DNA of 64,000 nt from Cynocephalus volans (lineage: Eukaryota; Chordata; Mammalia; Dermoptera; Cynocephalidae): contig NC_084472.1 of assembly GCF_027409185.1 (NCBI RefSeq), positions 45,867,427-45,931,426 on the forward strand, read 5' to 3'. The notes beneath the pieces were generated by a model that was not told where the DNA came from, did not search any database, and saw only the letters and a list, made by a program, of their open reading frames with translations. This document shows positions 63,937-64,000 of the stretch, one piece after another. Position 1 is the stretch's first letter; every line of letters begins with the position of its first letter. The translations under genes and the position numbers were made by a program.

Positions 63937-64000
63937 ATGAAACCCTGCCTCCTCGCCCTTCTTTCGTATGCCTTCTGTGTGCAGGCGGGTTTTCAACCTC
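63937..64000 (+). CDS. env: ERV envelope, start only (cut by window edge)
   Basis: An ATG at 63937 opens a frame that stays open to the window end (21 codons). The first residues, MKPCLLALLSYAFC, look like a signal peptide. Position and splice acceptor support env. Nothing can be said about receptor use, later breaks or completeness. Confidence 0.7.
   Translation, partial: MKPCLLALLSYAFCVQAGFQP

Noticed and set aside
60391..64000. An endogenous lentivirus (lentiviral ERVs are known in colugos)
   Set aside because: Protease is in its own frame with a C-terminal G-patch and a pro-pol frameshift, which are betaretroviral traits. The close TATA and polyA spacing and the env start after a pol overlap region also fit betaretroviruses better.

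Overview
This window is non-coding mammalian DNA. I found no host exon, promoter or functional RNA gene that I can defend. Almost everything recognisable is transposon-derived. The key lineage clue is a family of tRNA-Ile-derived SINEs, present as seven dimers and five monomers, with left and right units that each resemble a tRNA (A box, a 'GATAAC' anticodon-arm remnant, B box). I recall this architecture as that of the CYN SINEs of colugos (Dermoptera). No Alu, B1/B2, horse ERE or carnivore SINE is seen. Host assignment: probably a flying lemur, about 70% sure, from memory of the family and not from a search. MIR, L2, hAT-Charlie and MaLR relics show an ordinary eutherian background.

Layout: 0-8 kb holds an ERV1-like LTR split by a SINE, a 462-bp class II solo LTR with a 6-bp target duplication, a 618-bp solo LTR with a 5-bp duplication, and a perfect 19-bp hairpin. 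8-15 kb is mostly old L2, MIR and hAT relics plus unassigned sequence. 15-25 kb is a cluster of reverse-oriented ERVL/MaLR LTRs, a pentanucleotide array, old L1 and an L2 cut twice by MaLR LTRs. 25-31 kb is largely unassigned and includes a small CpG-rich patch. 31-46 kb contains monomer SINEs, two palindromic mariner-like MITEs, a young truncated L1, MaLR solo LTRs and an LTR inserted in an LTR. 45.8-46.3 kb is a second copy of the 618-bp LTR family in the opposite orientation, inserted in L2. 50.8-55.6 kb is a deep nest: a MaLR LTR split by a minus-strand L1, itself hit by a SINE and three MaLR LTRs. 55-60 kb is older L1, simple repeats and unassigned DNA.

The last 3.6 kb is the highlight: the 5' part of a betaretrovirus-like endogenous provirus (class II). 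It has a 363-bp LTR, then a primer-binding site that does not stop at 18 nt but runs on as the complement of essentially the whole primer tRNA-Lys(CTT), including the non-genomic CCA. This is joined directly to the protease reading frame, so the leader, gag and the 5' part of pro are missing. An open protease/G-patch frame follows, then a -1 frameshift heptamer, pol with a premature stop and two frame breaks (one at the reverse transcriptase active site), and a splice acceptor with the start of env at the window edge. The first AUG downstream of the TATA box lies in the tRNA-derived segment, in frame with protease.

Limits: family names come from recognising consensus-like stretches by eye. 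Boundaries are exact only where a target-site duplication is quoted. Stretches called unassigned may contain old repeats that I could not recognise.
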